From Mesorhizobium sp. ES1-4 (GTDB lineage Bacteria > Pseudomonadota > Alphaproteobacteria > Rhizobiales > Rhizobiaceae), in NCBI RefSeq assembly GCF_020164745.1, contig NZ_JAIUGV010000008.1, forward strand, positions 62,001 through 126,000: a stretch of 64,000 bases of DNA, in the 5' to 3' direction. Below the pieces are notes generated by a model. It had not been told where the DNA came from and ran no database searches. It worked only from the letters and a program-made list of their open reading frames with translations. This document shows, piece by piece, positions 1-7,752 of the stretch. Position 1 is the first letter of the stretch, and each line of letters begins with the position of its first letter. Both the position numbers and the translations under genes were made by a program.

Positions 1-123
1 GCGCGCGCCTGCCTGCATGGCGTGCTCCTTGCCGTTGCGCTTCGATTTGTCCTTGGCGTCGATATGATGCTGGATGTGCCGCTGCTTGGCGGCTTCATCG
101 GCGGTCGGCGATTTCATCTGCAT
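1..123 (-). CDS. Small hydrophilic protein, 3' end outside window
   Basis: The visible 41 codons start at an ATG at 123 and read leftward off the window edge without a stop. A strong ribosome binding site (GAGGAGA) lies 5-6 bases upstream of the ATG. The peptide is rich in Lys, His, Gln and Ala and contains no hydrophobic stretch, so it is probably cytosolic and partly disordered. I do not recognise the family. It resembles in composition the other small charged protein at 220-534, and such genes are common in rhizobial genomes. No function can be assigned. Confidence 0.6.
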   Translation of the reverse strand, partial: MQMKSPTADEAAKQRHIQHHIDAKDKSKRNGKEHAMQAGAR

Positions 124-219
124 GGTTGTCTCCTCGGTTGAAGACGGTTCAACGCGCGGCAGACCAAAAGGTTTGCGCGACGCAAAGGCTTTGTCGAAGC
201 CTATCGCTTCCCGTCCGCG

Positions 220-534
220 TCAGTCCTTGACATAGGCGCCGGCCTGGCGGCCCGATCTGGGAGACTTCGCGTCTTTCGAGCGTTCGGAGATTGCCGGACC
301 CGCGCCGGATGTCTTTTCGGTAGCGGGGCTCGGCGTTGCCTTGCGAGGTGGATTCCGCCCTTCGGACTGATGTGTCTCTTCATTTGTCTGCCCCGGCGGT
401 CGCGTAAGCCCCATCCCACCTTCCGGCGGCGTGTTGCCCGCTGCGTCGGGCGAGAAATCGTCGCTCGGATCCGGGCCGGTCCTCGCGGGATATTTCCGGG
501 CGCCGGTTTCATATTCGGTCCTGTCGCGTGCCAT
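220..534 (-). CDS. Small disordered hydrophilic protein (104 aa)
   Basis: An ATG at 534 preceded by GGAGG at good spacing opens a 104-codon frame ending in TGA at 220. A longer in-frame extension to 666 exists but has no comparable ribosome binding site, so I use the inner start. The protein is dominated by Pro, Gly, Arg, Glu, Thr and Ser, begins MARDRTEYETG, and has no predicted membrane segment or recognisable domain. It looks intrinsically disordered throughout. It stands alone on this strand beside fghA, which diverges from it. Function unknown; possibly stress-related, but nothing in the sequence proves that. Confidence 0.55.
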   Translation of the reverse strand: MARDRTEYETGARKYPARTGPDPSDDFSPDAAGNTPPEGGMGLTRPPGQTNEETHQSEGRNPPRKATPSPATEKTSGAGPAISERSKDAKSPRSGRQAGAYVKD

Positions 535-741
535 GGCTTCCTCCGTGTTTGCCTGAGCGGAAAACCACCGCCGGCCGATCAGGTTCCGAACAAGCATCCA
601 TTTTCGCCCTGGTCGCGTTGGCATTCGCGTGTGACGGCCGCGGCCTGCGCGGTATCCAATGACCAATCGTCGAGGTTGCCGCGGCCCCGGCCGATGCCGT
701 AGAGAAACGGCGGTAAATCACATTGGCGGAGAAAAAACATT

Positions 742-1605
742 ATGTCGGATCGGATGAAAATCATCTCCGCGGCCAGGTCGCATGGCGGCGTCCAGGGCGT
801 CTATTCGCACGCTTCGGATACCTGCGCCTGCGACATGACCTTTGCCGTCTTCGTGCCGCCGCAGGCCCTCGAAAAACCTTGCCCTGTCGTTTGGTATCTC
901 TCCGGCCTTACCTGCACCCACGCCAACGTTATGGACAAGGGGGAGTACAGGCGCATGGCCGCCGAGCTCGGTCTGATCGTCGTCTGTCCCGACACCAGTC
1001 CCCGCGGTGACGGCATCCCCGACGAGAAGGACAATTGGCAGTTCGGCAGCGGCGGCGGCTTCTACGTCGATGCGACGCAAGAGCCCTATGCCCGCAATTA
1101 TCGCATGAATTCCTACGTCACCGGGGAATTGCCCGCGCTGATCGCTCGGGAATTTCCGGCCGACATGACGCGTCAGGCGATCTTCGGCCACTCGATGGGC
1201 GGCCATGGCGCGCTGACCATGGCGCTGAAGAATCCTGAACGCTTCAAGAGTTGTTCGGCGTTCGCGCCGATCGTGCAACCCAGCACCGCCGGCTGGTCGA
1301 AGCCGGCCTTCGAGAAGTATCTCGGTGCGGACGAGAAATCATGGCGGGCGTACGATGCCACCTTGCTCATCGAAGATGGTCACCACTTCCCGGCGTTTTT
1401 CGTCGACCAGGGGACATCGGATGGATTTCTCGACGATGGATTGAGGCCCTGGCTCCTGGAGGCGGCATGCGCCAAGGCCGGCATTGCGCTGACGCTGCGC
1501 ATGCAGGACGGCTACGATCACTCGTATTTCTTCATTTCGACATTCATGGACGACCATCTGAGATGGCATGCCCAAAAATTGTCTGACGCTAAGGCCAGAC
1601 CATAG
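742..1605 (+). CDS. fghA: S-formylglutathione hydrolase
   Basis: This 287-aa alpha/beta hydrolase should split S-formylglutathione into formate and glutathione, the last step of glutathione-dependent formaldehyde detoxification in the cytosol. The nucleophile elbow GHSMGG places the catalytic Ser at residue 151, with Asp227 (TSDGF) and His260 (YDHSY) completing the triad; an oxyanion-type SGLTC motif sits near residue 54. Length and motif order match the esterase D/FghA family. A GGAG lies about 10 bases before the ATG. The usual partner, class III alcohol dehydrogenase, is not adjacent: neighbours are a small disordered protein and an exporter. A hydrolase acting on other small thioesters is possible but less likely. 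Confidence 0.9.
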   Translation: MSDRMKIISAARSHGGVQGVYSHASDTCACDMTFAVFVPPQALEKPCPVVWYLSGLTCTHANVMDKGEYRRMAAELGLIVVCPDTSPRGDGIPDEKDNWQFGSGGGFYVDATQEPYARNYRMNSYVTGELPALIAREFPADMTRQAIFGHSMGGHGALTMALKNPERFKSCSAFAPIVQPSTAGWSKPAFEKYLGADEKSWRAYDATLLIEDGHHFPAFFVDQGTSDGFLDDGLRPWLLEAACAKAGIALTLRMQDGYDHSYFFISTFMDDHLRWHAQKLSDAKARP

Positions 1606-1770
1606 GACCTTGCGTCATCGGCCCGGTTTTGGCAATCCGGGCAGCGAGCGCCACCGCTCGTCTATTTGTCGGACCATGAGCGGCCTGCGTGCGCGCCCGG
1701 CAGGCACAAGGCAGGGCGATCTTGCCTTTGAACCGGGACGCGCCACTTTGGCCGGTATAAGGCAACCTGC

Positions 1771-3216
1771 ATGACGGAATTGGCCAGAGCCTTGGAACAG
1801 CCTCAATTTGCCACCGAGCGCGATCCGAGGCTGAGGCTCATCATCCCGATCATCGTCGCCATCGCCTTTTTCATGGAACAGCTCGATTCCACCATCATCA
1901 CCACCGCGATCCCGGCAATAGCCCAAAGCCTCGGCACGACGCCGGTCAGGCTGAACCTTGCGATCACCACCTACATCCTGACGCTCGCCGTGTTTATTCC
2001 CGTCAGCGGCTGGTTTGCCGACAGGTACGGCGCGCGCAGGGTGTTCGCGCTGGCGCTTTTCACCTTTACACTGGGCTCGGCGCTGTGCGGCGTGGCCGAC
2101 AGTTTCGGAATGCTGTTGGCGATGCGGGCCCTGCAGGGGCTTGGCGGCGCCATGATGACGCCGGTCGGCCGGCTGATCCTGCTGCGCAGCTTTCCGCGCA
2201 GTGGCCTGATCACCGCCATGACCTACACCACCCTGCCGGCCATCATGGGGCCGGTCATCGGGCCGCTGCTCGGCGGCCTGCTGACCACCTACGCTTCATG
2301 GCGCTGGATATTCTACGTCAATGTTCCGTTCGGCTGCCTTGGCATTCTGGCAGCGCTGCGCTTCGTCGACGACTTCCATGGCGAGGCGGCGCAACGTTTC
2401 GATGTCCCGGGATTCCTGATGGTCGGAGTCGGCGTGGCGCTCCTGCAGTTCGGGCTGGAGAACATCGGCCGCCCCATCATTCCCGGGTCGGCGACATTGC
2501 TGGTGCTGGCCGCGGCATTCCTGCTGCTGCTTGCCTTCGGACGCTATGCGCGACGCGTCGCGGCGCCGGCCGTCGACCTGACGCTGTTTCGGTTCCGCTC
2601 CTTCTGGGTCGGCACGCTGGCGGGCGGCCTGTGCCGCGTCGGCCTCAACGGCGTGCCCTTCCTGGTGCCGCTGATGCTGCAGGTCGGCTTCGGTATGAGC
2701 CCGATCACATCAGGCTCGTTGACATTCCTCGGCAGTCTCGGGGCGCTGCTCATGCGGCCGCTGCTGTCGCCACTGCTGCGACGTTTCGGCTTCGGTGTCG
2801 TGCTGATCGGCAGCGCGGTCGTCGGCTCAGCCTCCGTGGCAGGCTTCGCCATGATGGGGCCCGACACGCCGCATTGGCTGATCGGTTGCTATGTCTTCCT
2901 GTTCGGTATCGTCCGGTCGGCGCAGTTCATGACCTCCAACACCCTGTCCTATGCCGATCTGCCGGCCGACAAGCTCAGCCGCGCCACCAGCCTTGGCGGT
3001 GTGCTGCAACAGCTCAGCGTATCGCTCGGCGTTTCGATCGCCGCCATGATGCTGGGCCTGATTGCGGGAGAGAGCCACGTGTTGACCCCGGAACGCTTTC
3101 ACCAGGTGTTCCTGCTCACCGCGATCATCCCCCTGCTCTCCATCCCCGGATTTCTCTACCTGCGCGCCGAAGACGGCGCCCAGGTCAGCGGTCACGTCAG
3201 GGGATCTCGCAAATAG
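1771..3216 (+). CDS. MFS drug/metabolite exporter, DHA2 type
   Basis: A 481-aa inner-membrane protein with more than twelve hydrophobic segments. The first begins about residue 24 and contains the MEQLDSTI motif typical of the EmrB/QacA (DHA2) branch. Loop 2-3 has motif A (GWFADRYGARR, about residues 80-90), and segment 5 has the antiporter motif C (GPVIGPLLGG, about residues 152-163), which marks proton-driven export. No EmrA-like adaptor or TetR/MarR regulator is adjacent, so the substrate cannot be guessed. The start follows an AAGG at acceptable spacing. The gene is 165 bases after fghA and could be transcribed separately. Confidence 0.85.
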   Translation: MTELARALEQPQFATERDPRLRLIIPIIVAIAFFMEQLDSTIITTAIPAIAQSLGTTPVRLNLAITTYILTLAVFIPVSGWFADRYGARRVFALALFTFTLGSALCGVADSFGMLLAMRALQGLGGAMMTPVGRLILLRSFPRSGLITAMTYTTLPAIMGPVIGPLLGGLLTTYASWRWIFYVNVPFGCLGILAALRFVDDFHGEAAQRFDVPGFLMVGVGVALLQFGLENIGRPIIPGSATLLVLAAAFLLLLAFGRYARRVAAPAVDLTLFRFRSFWVGTLAGGLCRVGLNGVPFLVPLMLQVGFGMSPITSGSLTFLGSLGALLMRPLLSPLLRRFGFGVVLIGSAVVGSASVAGFAMMGPDTPHWLIGCYVFLFGIVRSAQFMTSNTLSYADLPADKLSRATSLGGVLQQLSVSLGVSIAAMMLGLIAGESHVLTPERFHQVFLLTAIIPLLSIPGFLYLRAEDGAQVSGHVRGSRK

Positions 3217-3376
3217 GTCCTCTCGGGAAGCAGCAGGCAATCCGTCCGTCAACCCGCCAGGGATAACGAAGCATCATGCGCAGATGCCGGGCAAGGTACC
3301 GAGGGGCTGCCCCAGGAGGCTTCCACATCGGCAAATGATTTGCCGCGCCTGGCCGCTGGTCGCCATCTCGGCCGTC

Positions 3377-3484
3377 CACCAGGGCCTGATCGGCGGTGCG
3401 GTCACCGGCAAGATCGTGTCGCAACTCGCCGCTGGTCTGCCGCCGGTGATCGATCCCGCGCCGTTCCGGGCGGATAGGTTCTGA
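3377..3484 (+). pseudogene. C-terminal remnant of a DAO-family FAD oxidoreductase
   Basis: Translated in frame, this stretch reads HQGLIGGAVTGKIV, then a short link to LPPVIDPAPFRADRF and a stop. That is the characteristic carboxyl end of D-amino-acid-dehydrogenase/glycine-oxidase-like flavoproteins (GHxxLG...TG, then a PFxxxRF end). Upstream of 3377 the expected fold is not readable in any frame, so only the tail survives. It lies in the 324-base gap between the exporter and the 2-hydroxyacid dehydrogenase, which otherwise shows nothing recognisable. It is probably the residue of a gene lost by deletion. The family match is made by eye. Confidence 0.55.
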
Positions 3485-3540
3485 TGGTCCAGGGCCTGCC
3501 GGACAAGCAGGGCGCTCCGTTCTAGCATGAGGGAAACGAC

Positions 3541-4983
3541 GTGACCGCAAATGCCGACACCCGCCCAGTCGACCCAGTCGATCCGCAACACGCCTATGCC
3601 GTGCTGGTCTGCGACCTGATCGGTCTGCGCTTCGACGCTGACGGAATGCCTGACCCTTCGGAGGTGCGCGCCCATATCGAAGCCAAGGGCGGCCGTTTTC
3701 ATGCGACCGGACTTGGCGACAAGACTGCTCTCGAACGTGGCCGCGTGCATTTTTTCTATCAGCCGGATCTCAGCACCCGCGAAGAACTGATCGAAGCCGC
3801 CGGCGACGGACGCTATGACGCCGTCATCGCCGCCGCCACCTTCCTGCCCGCCGAAACCGTCTTTCCGCTTGCCGGCGTGCGGATCGGCGCCGGCACCGGC
3901 AATATGGGCTCGCGCTCGTGGGGTGGCGGCGGCGGCGAGGGCGGCACGGCCGTGCTGATGAACACGCCCGGCATCAACAGCCGCGCTACCGCACAGATGG
4001 TGATGAAGGCGATCCTGAAAGTGCTGCCGGATCTCCCGGTCGACATGCTTCACGAGCGGGTGGCGCGAGGCGCCTTCGACACCGGCAGGGAACTGCGCGA
4101 TTTCCCCACTGAAAAGCTCGAAGGCAAGACGATCGCGATCGTCGGCTACGGCAATATCGGCAGGGAGGTGGCGAAGCTCGCCCGCGCCTTCTGCATGCGC
4201 GTTGTGATCCACGCACGGCCTCGGCATCGGGAGTGGATAGAAGCCGAGGGCTTTGCCTATGCGGCGGACCTCGCCGACGCGGCTGAAGGCGCCGATGTGC
4301 TCAGCGTTCATGTAGGTCTGGGCAAGCAGGATGCGCGGACCGGCCGCTACGCCAATGCCGGGCTGATCGGCGCGGAAATCTTGTCACGCATGAATAAGGG
4401 CGCGGTGCTGGTCAACTACGACCGCGGCGAGCTTGTCGACGTTACGGCCTTGGGTGACGCCCTGAATACAGGGCAGGTGCGCCACGCCGCGATCGATGCC
4501 GATCTGTTCAGGGACGCCTCAACTGGTACGTTGTCTGGGCCGATGCTGCCTTATCTCGATCTCGTCGAGAGGCATGGTGCCAGGCTCGAGCTTCTGCCGC
4601 ACGCCGCCGCCGATACGGACCATCCTTCACGCGTCGCCGGCGCCAAGCAGGCCGTCGATCAGATATTCGATGTCATCTGCCGAAAATCGGTGACGAACGC
4701 AAAAGGCACCGTGCCGGCGGGTTACCTTTCGCTGGGCGCAACCACGCCCGCCGGGATTGGGCCGGTGGCCGCGGACCGCCTTCTGAAACTGACTGCCGGT
4801 GAGTGCTCCGAACTGGCGGATCTCTGCGATCGGCAAAGCCGGTTGTGGAAGGTTCTCTCCGAAACCTTGCCTCCCGAGCGTGGCGCGATCGTCGCCGGGC
4901 AAGGCGAAGACCTTGTCCGTTCGATCGACCGCTTCTGCCTTCTGGCCGAGAAACTCAATCTCAGAGGACCGTTCCAGCAATAG
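3541..4983 (+). CDS. D-isomer-specific 2-hydroxyacid dehydrogenase family protein, long form
   Basis: Starts with GTG at 3541 behind a GAGGGA ribosome binding site. The 480-aa protein has the NAD-binding GYGNIG motif at residues 202-207, the substrate Arg at 295 (DRGEL) and the catalytic His at 354 (LPHAAAD), so it should oxidise or reduce a D-2-hydroxyacid/2-oxoacid pair with NAD(P). It is longer than the usual 310-340 aa: there is an unusual Gly-rich loop (about 127-135) in the substrate domain and roughly 100 extra residues after the catalytic core. The expected acidic triad partner is not in its usual Glu context (IDADLF near 319-323). It is convergent with the ammonia-lyase-like gene 10 bases away. 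Substrate unknown. Confidence 0.75.
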   Translation: MTANADTRPVDPVDPQHAYAVLVCDLIGLRFDADGMPDPSEVRAHIEAKGGRFHATGLGDKTALERGRVHFFYQPDLSTREELIEAAGDGRYDAVIAAATFLPAETVFPLAGVRIGAGTGNMGSRSWGGGGGEGGTAVLMNTPGINSRATAQMVMKAILKVLPDLPVDMLHERVARGAFDTGRELRDFPTEKLEGKTIAIVGYGNIGREVAKLARAFCMRVVIHARPRHREWIEAEGFAYAADLADAAEGADVLSVHVGLGKQDARTGRYANAGLIGAEILSRMNKGAVLVNYDRGELVDVTALGDALNTGQVRHAAIDADLFRDASTGTLSGPMLPYLDLVERHGARLELLPHAAADTDHPSRVAGAKQAVDQIFDVICRKSVTNAKGTVPAGYLSLGATTPAGIGPVAADRLLKLTAGECSELADLCDRQSRLWKVLSETLPPERGAIVAGQGEDLVRSIDRFCLLAEKLNLRGPFQQ

Positions 4984-4993
4984 GGCGGAACTC

Positions 4994-6490
4994 TCAGCCC
5001 CGGGGGCCCGCCACCATGCGGGCGACGCGCGTCATATCGGTGCTCATCTCACGATCGTCGTCGAGCGGGCTGACCAGCGCACGGACGGCGGCAAAGGTGC
5101 GCCGCGGCCCTTCGCCCATGCTGTCGACGACGCCGCGCAACTCCACGCCCGTCGCCGCGAAGATCAATTCCATTGCCACGAGATAGCGCAGGCGCTCGAT
5201 GATCTCGCCAGTCTTAGCCACCACGCGCGGCGCCATCGACGACTGGTCCTCGATACCATCCGATACGGCAAGCGGGCTGAGCGACATCGGGTTGGCAAGA
5301 TGCCGGATTTCCGCCTCCAGCGCGGCCAGCGGCTTTTGCAGTTCAGCGTAGCCCTGGCGGCTGCCGCCCCTGGCCGACAGGAATCGCGGCAATTCCGCAA
5401 TTGTCGGCGACATCAGTTTCATGCAGCGGTTGGCGGTGCCCACCGCGCAATGCGCGAGCGCCTGGCCAAGCTGCTCCCAGGCCAGTGTCATCGCCGTGAG
5501 GTCGAAATTGCCGTTCGAGACGACGCGGCCGTCCTCGGGCAGGATCACCGGGTTGTCGCCCGAATGGGTCAGTTCGATTTCCGTTGCCAGAGTCGCTTGT
5601 TCGAACGCATGCAGCAGGCCGCCCCAGACCTGAGGCACGCAGCGATAGCTGAGCGGGTCCTGAAGCCGCCGCGCCGCCTTGTCCTTCCACAGGCCGCTTC
5701 CCGCCAGCTCGATGCGCAAACGCGCGCCGATCTCACGCTGGCCGAAAGCCGGCCGTGCGGCCAGGGCGTCCGCGTCGATCGCGGTGAGGGAAGAGCGGAA
5801 CGCCTCGTAATTGAGGGCCACGGCAGCCAGCGCCCAGTCGATGAGATGGACGACGTCTTCGAGGCACAGGCACGCCGTGCCGGTGGATAGACTGTTGGCG
5901 ACGATAATGGCGTGGCCGTCTTTCTCGCGCAGATCGAGCGGTTCGAGCCCGGCGAGCGCGAGCGCCTCGGCCGACGGCATGATCCGGCCCTGGAACTCCG
6001 CCTCGCCGTCGCCGCGCAGCGCCCGCGCCATATGGCCGAGATGGGCAAGGTCGGCCGCACCGATCGATCCCCACGTCGGGATCACCGGATGGACGCCGGC
6101 ATTGAGTGCCGCCACCAGACCCATGACCACGCGTTCGGAGGTACCGGTGCCGCCGGCGGCCATGCCTGAGACGCGTGCGGTCATCAGCGCCCGCACCGCC
6201 TCGGTGGGCAAAGCGGGTCCGATACCCATGCTGTGGCTGAGCGGCACGCTGTGCTGGAAGGCGATCAGGTCGGCCTGCGCCAGCGGCGTGTCGACACAGG
6301 CTCCCAGGCCCGTGGTGACGCCGTACATCGGTTTGCCGAGCTGCGTCAGCTGTTCGATCAGCGCGCGGCTCGCCCGGATGCGTCGCAACGCCTCCTCGCC
6401 CAGCATGAGCCGGGCGTTGCGCCGCGCGATCTCGGCGACGTCAGCCGCGCCAAGCGGCTTGGCGTCGAGCACAATCATTCGGGCTGTCAT
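4994..6490 (-). CDS. HAL/PAL-fold protein lacking the MIO triad
   Basis: A 498-aa member of the histidine/aromatic amino acid ammonia-lyase superfamily by overall length and motifs: MYGVTTG at 55-61 (active-site Tyr56), GSIGAADLAH at 141-150, and Q277-DP-L-S-Y-R283. True lyases read GSVGASGDLAPL at the second motif and cyclise Ala-Ser-Gly into the electrophilic MIO group. Here one residue is missing and the Ser and Gly are gone, so MIO cannot form in the usual way. The Tyr normally at position 280 is Leu. The DNA in this stretch is unambiguous and the frame is intact throughout, so this is not simple decay. Neighbours are an alcohol dehydrogenase and the ectoine locus on the same strand. Role unknown. 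Confidence 0.75.
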   Translation of the reverse strand: MTARMIVLDAKPLGAADVAEIARRNARLMLGEEALRRIRASRALIEQLTQLGKPMYGVTTGLGACVDTPLAQADLIAFQHSVPLSHSMGIGPALPTEAVRALMTARVSGMAAGGTGTSERVVMGLVAALNAGVHPVIPTWGSIGAADLAHLGHMARALRGDGEAEFQGRIMPSAEALALAGLEPLDLREKDGHAIIVANSLSTGTACLCLEDVVHLIDWALAAVALNYEAFRSSLTAIDADALAARPAFGQREIGARLRIELAGSGLWKDKAARRLQDPLSYRCVPQVWGGLLHAFEQATLATEIELTHSGDNPVILPEDGRVVSNGNFDLTAMTLAWEQLGQALAHCAVGTANRCMKLMSPTIAELPRFLSARGGSRQGYAELQKPLAALEAEIRHLANPMSLSPLAVSDGIEDQSSMAPRVVAKTGEIIERLRYLVAMELIFAATGVELRGVVDSMGEGPRRTFAAVRALVSPLDDDREMSTDMTRVARMVAGPRG

Positions 6491-6639
6491 GTCTCGCCTG
6501 TGTCCCCTGACCGGATGCCCGGGCCGATGGTGCGGCGGGCGTCGCCGTTTGTGGCGGCTTGCTGGCCGGACTGCAAGCCATTCCGATTATGGCAGCGGCA
6601 GGCGGAGTGAGTTTCGGGCGAAAGGTTGTGGTTCCGGTG

Positions 6640-7743
6640 CTAGGCGGGACGCTCCGCGACGGCATCGGGCACCACTATCAGCTTGCCGACGAAATCCTTG
6701 GCTACGAAATCGGCCTGCGCCTGATGGAAGTCGGAGAGCTTGTAGACGCCGCCGACCACGGGCCGGATCTTGCCTTCCTCGATGTAGCGAACGATGCGGC
6801 GGAAATCGGCGCGCGTGCCCTGGCTCGAACCATGCAGTTGCAACTGCTTGAGATACATGGTCCTGAGGTCGAGCTGGACGACCGGGCCGGCGATCGCGCC
6901 GGCGGTGGTGTAACGGCCCTCGGGTCGCAGGATGCGCAGCAGGTCGTTGAAGATCGAGCCACCAACCAGATCCGCCACCACGTCGATGGGTTGTCCGCCG
7001 GTCGCCTCGGTCACGGCTTGCGGCAGGTCGGCGACGCCGCGTGTGATGACCGCCTCGGCGCCGATATCGAGCACCGCCCGTTCCTTGCCTTTGCCGACGA
7101 CGGCATAGGGAATGGCGCCACGCGCTCGCGCCAGCTGCACGATGCCAGAACCGACGCCGCCCGAGGCGCCGGTGACCAGCACACGCTCGCCGGCTTTGAG
7201 GGCTGCGCGTTCCAGCATCTGTTCGCCGGTAAGGTAGGCGCAGCAGAAGGTGGCGAGTTCGACGTCGCTCAAGGCCGTGTCGACGACATGCGCGTTCTCC
7301 GCCGGCACGGCTTGGTATTCGGCATAACCGCCATCGCGGCCGTGGCCCATATAGTCGATGTCGGCGAGCGAATCGTCGTCGCGGTTGTAGATTGAAAAAT
7401 CGACCATCACCCGTTCGCCGATGCGGTCAGTCGACACGCCTTCGCCGACGGCGACGATGGCGCCGACCGTGTCGGTGCCCTGGATGCGCGGGAAGGTGAG
7501 CGTATTGCCTTGCCTTCGCCAGGTCGACACCGCGCCCGCATCCTCCTCGGTGCCATAGGCGCCCTGGCGCACCCAGACGTCGGTGTTGTTCATCCCGCAA
7601 GCGCTGACCCTTATGAGCACTTCACCCGAAGCCGGGGCGGGTACTTTCACGTCGGTGCGGTATACGAGCTTTTCCGGTCCGCCGTGCCCGGTGAGCAGCA
7701 CGGCTGCCATGGTGGCGGGAAGAGTTTGGGTCATGGCATTCAC
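6640..7743 (-). CDS. Medium-chain alcohol dehydrogenase / quinone-reductase family protein
   Basis: A 367-aa zinc-type alcohol-dehydrogenase-superfamily protein with a GroES-like N-terminal half and a Rossmann half. The nucleotide-binding motif GASGGVGSGIV (about residues 194-204) favours NADP(H), as in quinone oxidoreductases and crotonyl-CoA reductase-like enzymes. It starts at a GTG (7743) with a GAGG 7 bases upstream; an internal ATG nine bases later is possible. The start lies 9 bases after the stop of the diaminobutyrate transaminase gene, so it is very probably in the same leftward operon (AsnC, dehydrogenase, transaminase, this gene) and may act on an aldehyde or alcohol in ectoine metabolism. 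Substrate not established. Confidence 0.8.
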   Translation of the reverse strand: MNAMTQTLPATMAAVLLTGHGGPEKLVYRTDVKVPAPASGEVLIRVSACGMNNTDVWVRQGAYGTEEDAGAVSTWRRQGNTLTFPRIQGTDTVGAIVAVGEGVSTDRIGERVMVDFSIYNRDDDSLADIDYMGHGRDGGYAEYQAVPAENAHVVDTALSDVELATFCCAYLTGEQMLERAALKAGERVLVTGASGGVGSGIVQLARARGAIPYAVVGKGKERAVLDIGAEAVITRGVADLPQAVTEATGGQPIDVVADLVGGSIFNDLLRILRPEGRYTTAGAIAGPVVQLDLRTMYLKQLQLHGSSQGTRADFRRIVRYIEEGKIRPVVGGVYKLSDFHQAQADFVAKDFVGKLIVVPDAVAERPA

Positions 7744-7752
7744 GGGTCGGCC

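Noticed and set aside
1621..1642. Possible terminator GCCCGG-N10-CCGGGC after fghA
   Set aside because: The stem is only 6 bp, the loop is long and no T-run follows.
3274..4311. 345-codon minus-strand open frame
   Set aside because: Antisense to the 2-hydroxyacid dehydrogenase gene with its NAD motif; no domain in the translation.
4799..5890. 363-codon plus-strand open frame
   Set aside because: Shadow of the ammonia-lyase-like gene and the end of the 2-hydroxyacid dehydrogenase gene; no motif or ribosome binding site.
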